This document shows, in pieces, positions 22,172 to 25,308 of a stretch of 25,308 bases of DNA. The stretch lies in contig DETK01000044.1 in NCBI GenBank assembly GCA_002361615.1, positions 1 to 25,308 on the forward strand, in the 5' to 3' direction. Under the pieces are notes generated by a model that saw nothing but the letters and a program-made list of their open reading frames with translations, ran no database searches and was not told the DNA's origin. Numbering within the stretch: the first letter of the stretch is position 1; every line of letters starts with the position of its first letter. A program made the position numbers and the translations under genes. This DNA comes from Bacteroidales bacterium UBA3290 (GTDB lineage Bacteria > Bacteroidota > Bacteroidia > Bacteroidales > UBA932).

Positions 22172-22831
22172 ATGAAAAAGATGATTCTTTGGGATCTTGA
22201 CGGAACGTTGATTGATACGTTGGAGGATCTGGGGGCGGCAGTGGATTATACGCTGAAGGTACGGGGTTTACCGACTCACGGGAGGGAGGCTTATCGCCGG
22301 ATGGTAGGGCACGGCGTAAGGAATCTGGTGAAGCAGGCGTTGGCAGCTTCCGGCGCAGCGGTGGAAGATCCCCTTGTCGATGAGGCTTTGTCTGATTTCA
22401 AGGCTTGGTATTCCGCCCATATCGACGTGCAGTCAAGACCGTATCCCGGCATTCCGGAACTGCTTGCCCAACTGCAGGCGGATGGAGTACGGATGGCCGT
22501 GGTATCCAACAAGTTCCAGGAGGGAACGGAGCATCTGATCCGGGAGTTTTTCCCGGCGATCCGGTTTGCTGCCATTCTGGGAAACCGGCCTGGCCATCCG
22601 CTGAAGCCTTCCCCGGAAATAGTGGAAGAAGTGCTTGCCCTCTCGGGGGTTTCCAAGGCGGACGCCCTCCTGATAGGCGACTCCCCCACCGACATGCATA
22701 CGGCGGAAAACGGCGGTATCGACTCGCTGGCCGTCGGATGGGGCTACCGCACCCATGCTGAGCTGGCCGGCTATCCCATCGTCGACAGCGTCGAAGAATT
22801 GCGGCGCTTCTTATGGAAGGACAGTGAATGA
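22172..22831 (+). CDS. HAD-superfamily phosphatase, phosphoglycolate phosphatase-like
   Basis: This 219-aa hydrolase should remove phosphate from a small metabolite such as 2-phosphoglycolate. HAD motif I is D8-L-D10-G-T (nucleophile D8, acid-base D10). Motif II is the VSNK strand end (AVVSNKFQEG). Motif III is the lysine in LKPSPEIVEE. Motif IV is GDSPTDMHTA. The helical cap between motifs I and II (about 18-85) is the GPH/PGMB type. The start at 22172 is fixed by the motif-I position and lies four bases after a -7 box. Codon use in the first two thirds (many TTG, TTA, GGG and GTA codons) differs from the neighbours, while the last third looks like the rest of the window. The exact substrate is uncertain. 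Confidence 0.92.
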   Translation: MKKMILWDLDGTLIDTLEDLGAAVDYTLKVRGLPTHGREAYRRMVGHGVRNLVKQALAASGAAVEDPLVDEALSDFKAWYSAHIDVQSRPYPGIPELLAQLQADGVRMAVVSNKFQEGTEHLIREFFPAIRFAAILGNRPGHPLKPSPEIVEEVLALSGVSKADALLIGDSPTDMHTAENGGIDSLAVGWGYRTHAELAGYPIVDSVEELRRFLWKDSE

Positions 22832-22860
22832 CTTTGAGTACAAGCAAAGAGAATTCATCG

Positions 22861-22888
22861 TAAATTTGTCGTATTGATACAGTATCAA
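22861..22888 (+). promoter_or_regulatory. Transaldolase -7 box and operator-like palindrome
   Basis: TAAATTTG (22861-22868) is a full -7 match; no TTTG is found at the ideal -33 distance. Directly downstream, TTGATAC-A-GTATCAA (22874-22888) is a perfect 7-bp inverted repeat covering the expected start region. Such placement fits a repressor site. The palindrome is seen; the regulator is unknown. Confidence 0.6.
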
Positions 22889-22905
22889 ACCTAAGAACCG
22901 GAAAT

Positions 22906-23559
22906 ATGAAATTCTTTCTAGACACAGCGAATGTCGAAGACATCAAGAAAGCCCATGAGATGGGTGTCATCTGCGGCGTTACTACCAATCCTTCCCTGAT
23001 AGCCAAGGAAGGCCGCGATTTCAAACAGGTCGTGGCAGAGATCGCCTCCATCGTCGACGGACCGATCAGCGGCGAAGTCAAGGCCACGACTACCGACGCC
23101 GAAGGGATGATCCGGGAAGGCCGGGAGATTGCGGCGATCCACAAGAACATGGTCGTCAAGATCCCGATGACGACCGAAGGCCTCAAGGCCTGCCACGCCC
23201 TGGCCACCGAAGGCATCAAAGTCAACATGACGCTCATCTTCACCGCCAACCAGGCACTGCTGGCCGCCCGCTCCGGCGCCGCCTTCGTCAGTCCCTTCGT
23301 CGGACGGCTCGACGACATCAGCGTCCGCGGCACCGATCTGATCTCCGAGGTATCCGAAATCTTCAAGATCCACGGCATCAAGACGGAGATCATCGCAGCC
23401 AGTATCCGCCATCCCATGCACGTGACGGAATGCGCCCTGGCCGGCGCCGACATCGCCACCGTTCCCTATAAAGTCATCGACCAGATGACCCGTCATCCCC
23501 TGACTGACCAGGGTATCGAGAAATTCCGGAAAGACTACGAAGCCGTCTTCGGAAAATAA
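22906..23559 (+). CDS. Transaldolase / fructose-6-phosphate aldolase (TalC-FSA subfamily)
   Basis: This 217-aa class I aldolase has the short TalC/FSA form. The N-terminus MKFFLDTANVEDI and the GVTTNPSLIAK loop are diagnostic. The Schiff-base lysine is K85 in VVKIPMTTEG, and NMTLIFTANQALLAA, SPFVGRLDD and IAASIRHP follow as usual. It either moves dihydroxyacetone units in the pentose phosphate pathway (transaldolase) or cleaves fructose 6-phosphate; many Bacteroidetes proteins of this type are annotated as transaldolase, and sequence alone does not settle it. It has its own promoter with a perfect palindrome in the start region, so it is probably regulated apart from its neighbours. The start is the ATG at 22906. 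Confidence 0.93.
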   Translation: MKFFLDTANVEDIKKAHEMGVICGVTTNPSLIAKEGRDFKQVVAEIASIVDGPISGEVKATTTDAEGMIREGREIAAIHKNMVVKIPMTTEGLKACHALATEGIKVNMTLIFTANQALLAARSGAAFVSPFVGRLDDISVRGTDLISEVSEIFKIHGIKTEIIAASIRHPMHVTECALAGADIATVPYKVIDQMTRHPLTDQGIEKFRKDYEAVFGK

Positions 23560-23596
23560 ATTCCGGACGCGGTTTCTGCAAGATTTCGAAAGGGTA

Positions 23597-23659
23597 TTTG
23601 AATTTTCGCTTTGATTCGTTAACTTTGTTGGATAGTATTCCGATAACTAGTTAACGAAT
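23597..23659 (+). promoter_or_regulatory. iorAB promoter with flanking 10-bp inverted repeat
   Basis: -33 TTTG (23597-23600), 19 nt spacer, -7 TAACTTTG (23620-23627): a full promoter. ATTCGTTAAC (23614-23623) and GTTAACGAAT (23650-23659) form a perfect 10-bp inverted repeat with 26 bases between. The left arm runs into the -7 box and the right arm ends one base before the iorA ATG. GTTAAC in each arm is itself palindromic, so the arms may be two binding sites for one regulator. Confidence 0.75.
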
Positions 23660-23660
23660 T

Positions 23661-25256
23661 ATGGCTGATAAACAACTTTTACTGGGAGATGAAGCCGTGG
23701 CGCTGGGTGCGCTGCACGCAGGCCTGAGCGGTGTCTATGCCTACCCGGGCACTCCCTCCACCGAAATTACCGAGTACATCCAGGGACATCCCCTGACCCG
23801 GGAGCGTCACATCCACGACCATTGGACCACCAATGAGAAGACTGCGATGGAAGGCGCGCTGGGTATGTCCTATGCCGGCAAGCGTTCCCTGGTCTGCATG
23901 AAGCACGTGGGCATGAATGTCTGCGCCGATCCGCTGATGGGCTCTGCCATGACCGGGGCAAACGGCGGCCTTGTCGTAGCAGCCTGCGACGACCCGTCGA
24001 TGCACAGTTCGCAGAACGAGCAGGATTCCCGTTTCTGGGGCACCTTCGGCATGATGCCCGTCTTCGAGCCCTCGAACCAGCAGGAGGCCTATGAGATGAC
24101 CCGCGCCGCATTCGATTATTCGGAAAAGCGCACCATTCCCGTGATCATGCGGCTGACCACCCGCATGGCCCATTCCCGCGCCGTGGTCACCCCGACCGGC
24201 GACATCCGCCCGCAGAACGAACTCCATTATCCCGAATACCCGAAACGCTGGGTCACCCTTCCGGTGAACGCCCGCGTCCGCAACCGCGAACTGATCAAGG
24301 ACTACGCGCAGTTCGAGGAAGATGCCGCCACCTCAAAGTTCAACTGGATCGCCGACGGTCCCGACCACTCGATGGGCGTGATTGCCTGCGGCATCGCCTA
24401 CAACTACCTGATGGAGAACTATCCGGACGGATGCCCTTATCCCGTCCTGAAGGTCTCGCAGTATCCGTTCCCGCGGAAACTGGCACTCAAGCTTGCCGCC
24501 ATGGTCCCGACCATCCTCGTGCTTGAAGAAGGTCAGCCGCTTGTAGAGAACATGCTGCGCGGCGTGTTCCCTTCCAACACGAAGATTATCGGCCGGATCG
24601 ATGAAACGGTCGTCCGTGACGGCGAACTCTCGCCCGACGATGTCCGGAAAGCCCTCGGCCTCCCTGCCCTTCCGACCTTCGCCCCGAGCCAGGTGCTGGC
24701 CCCGCGTCCGCCGGCCCTCTGCATGGGCTGCGGCCACCGCGACTTCTACACGGCCCTGAACAACGTGCTCAAGAAAGACTACCCTACCGCCCGCGTATTC
24801 AGCGACATCGGTTGCTACACGCTGGGTTATATGGCCCCGTTCCACGCCATCAACACCTGCGTGGAGATGGGCGCCTCGTTCACCATGGCGCAGGGCGCGG
24901 CCTACAGCGGCACCTGGCCCGCTGTCGGCGTCCTCGGCGACTCGACCTTCACCCACAGCGGTATGACCGGCCTGCTCGACGCCGTCAACGGCAATGCAGA
25001 CGTCGTACTCTGCATCTCCGACAACCTGACCACCGCCATGACGGGCGGACAGGATTCCGCCGGAACAGGGCGCATCGAAGCCATCTGCGCCGGCCTCGGC
25101 GTAGACCCGGCCCACATCCGTACCATCGTCCCGCTGCCGAAGAACTACCCCGACATGGAGAAAGTCATCCGGGAAGAAATCGAATACCACGGCGTCTCCG
25201 TGATCGTATGCCGCCGCGAATGCATCCAAACCGCCAGAAGACACGCTAAAAAGTAA
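23661..25256 (+). CDS. iorA: Indolepyruvate:ferredoxin oxidoreductase, alpha subunit (ferredoxin-less form)
   Basis: With IorB this subunit oxidises aryl pyruvates (indolepyruvate, phenylpyruvate) to aryl-CoA and reduces ferredoxin, an oxygen-sensitive cytoplasmic step of aromatic amino acid fermentation; the reverse reaction can supply aryl pyruvates for biosynthesis. The N-terminal pyrimidine-binding part has LLLGDEAVALGALHAGLSG and YPGTPSTEI. The middle is a transketolase-C-like domain. The TPP-binding part begins near residue 350 (CMGCGHRDFY) and has GDSTFTHSGMTG near 426-437 and CISDN after it. Length is 531 aa; the usual C-terminal 2x[4Fe-4S] ferredoxin domain (KCxGCGxCxxxCP) is missing, as the chain ends just after VIVCRREC. 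A promoter and inverted repeat lie upstream; iorB starts four bases after the stop. Confidence 0.94.
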   Translation: MADKQLLLGDEAVALGALHAGLSGVYAYPGTPSTEITEYIQGHPLTRERHIHDHWTTNEKTAMEGALGMSYAGKRSLVCMKHVGMNVCADPLMGSAMTGANGGLVVAACDDPSMHSSQNEQDSRFWGTFGMMPVFEPSNQQEAYEMTRAAFDYSEKRTIPVIMRLTTRMAHSRAVVTPTGDIRPQNELHYPEYPKRWVTLPVNARVRNRELIKDYAQFEEDAATSKFNWIADGPDHSMGVIACGIAYNYLMENYPDGCPYPVLKVSQYPFPRKLALKLAAMVPTILVLEEGQPLVENMLRGVFPSNTKIIGRIDETVVRDGELSPDDVRKALGLPALPTFAPSQVLAPRPPALCMGCGHRDFYTALNNVLKKDYPTARVFSDIGCYTLGYMAPFHAINTCVEMGASFTMAQGAAYSGTWPAVGVLGDSTFTHSGMTGLLDAVNGNADVVLCISDNLTTAMTGGQDSAGTGRIEAICAGLGVDPAHIRTIVPLPKNYPDMEKVIREEIEYHGVSVIVCRRECIQTARRHAKK

Positions 25257-25260
25257 AGCC

Positions 25261-25308
25261 ATGAAACAAGATATCATTCTCGCCGGCGTGGGAGGACAAG
25301 GCATCCTC
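25261..25308 (+). CDS. iorB: Indolepyruvate:ferredoxin oxidoreductase, beta subunit (5' part only)
   Basis: Only the first 16 codons are in the window, reading MKQDIILAGVGGQGIL. The GVGGQGIL motif right after a first beta-strand is the standard start of the gamma-type subunit of 2-oxoacid:ferredoxin oxidoreductases and of IorB. The ATG follows the iorA stop by four bases (TAA-A-GCC-ATG), so the subunits are co-translated. The gene runs off the window end at 25308. Confidence 0.92.
   Translation, partial: MKQDIILAGVGGQGIL

Overview
The window is chromosomal DNA from a Bacteroidota, most likely an uncultured or gut-type Bacteroidales with a fairly GC-rich genome. Four things point there: the V1-V2 sequence of the partial 16S gene; repeated promoters of the Bacteroidetes type (TTTG, about 19 nt, TAnnTTTG); almost no Shine-Dalgarno sequences; and gene families typical of the phylum (29-aa AURKAIP1/COX24-like protein, DUF5106-thioredoxin, TPP-riboswitch TonB receptor, ferredoxin-less IorA, SCO4490-type UbiD decarboxylase). 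The order-level placement is inference from memory of 16S sequences, not a search.

Layout. Bases 1-217 are the 5' end of a 16S rRNA gene on the minus strand, preceded by a leader with two textbook promoters and a helically phased A-tract array (218-568). Upstream and in the same direction lies a minus-strand operon: hup, a 29-codon ribosomal-protein-like gene, rng (RNase G/E) and a 78-aa ribbon-helix-helix-like gene. Divergent from hup is a plus-strand pair, lon-ung, closed by a strong terminator at 6128-6154. A five-gene plus-strand block follows: OmpA-type lipoprotein, a TMEM43 membrane protein fused in frame to a lipoprotein-like YD-repeat domain, coaD, a DUF5106/thioredoxin protein, and a large FAD plus Fe-S dehydrogenase. 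Next are a UbiD decarboxylase with a LOG-family nucleotide phosphoribohydrolase, then a TPP riboswitch and the TonB-dependent receptor it should control. A set of short housekeeping genes ends the window: mgtC-like (-), phzF-like (+), TSCPD (-), YbaK-like deacylase (+), HAD phosphatase (+), transaldolase (+), iorA (+) and the first 16 codons of iorB (+).

Working relationships. RNase G/E beside a rRNA operon fits its role in 16S 5'-end maturation. The riboswitch-receptor unit is thiamin uptake across the outer membrane. IorA/IorB oxidise aryl pyruvates with ferredoxin. The UbiD protein probably serves menaquinone synthesis.

No tRNA, CRISPR array, insertion sequence, prophage or conjugative gene was seen; this is mostly core chromosome. 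The most unusual items are the TMEM43-lipoprotein fusion, with a nine-A run and a lipobox-like site at the junction; three neighbouring genes whose start codon lies exactly four bases after a -7 box (probable leaderless mRNAs); a palindromic -7 box shared by a divergent pair; and two perfect inverted repeats placed like operators in front of the transaldolase and iorA genes.
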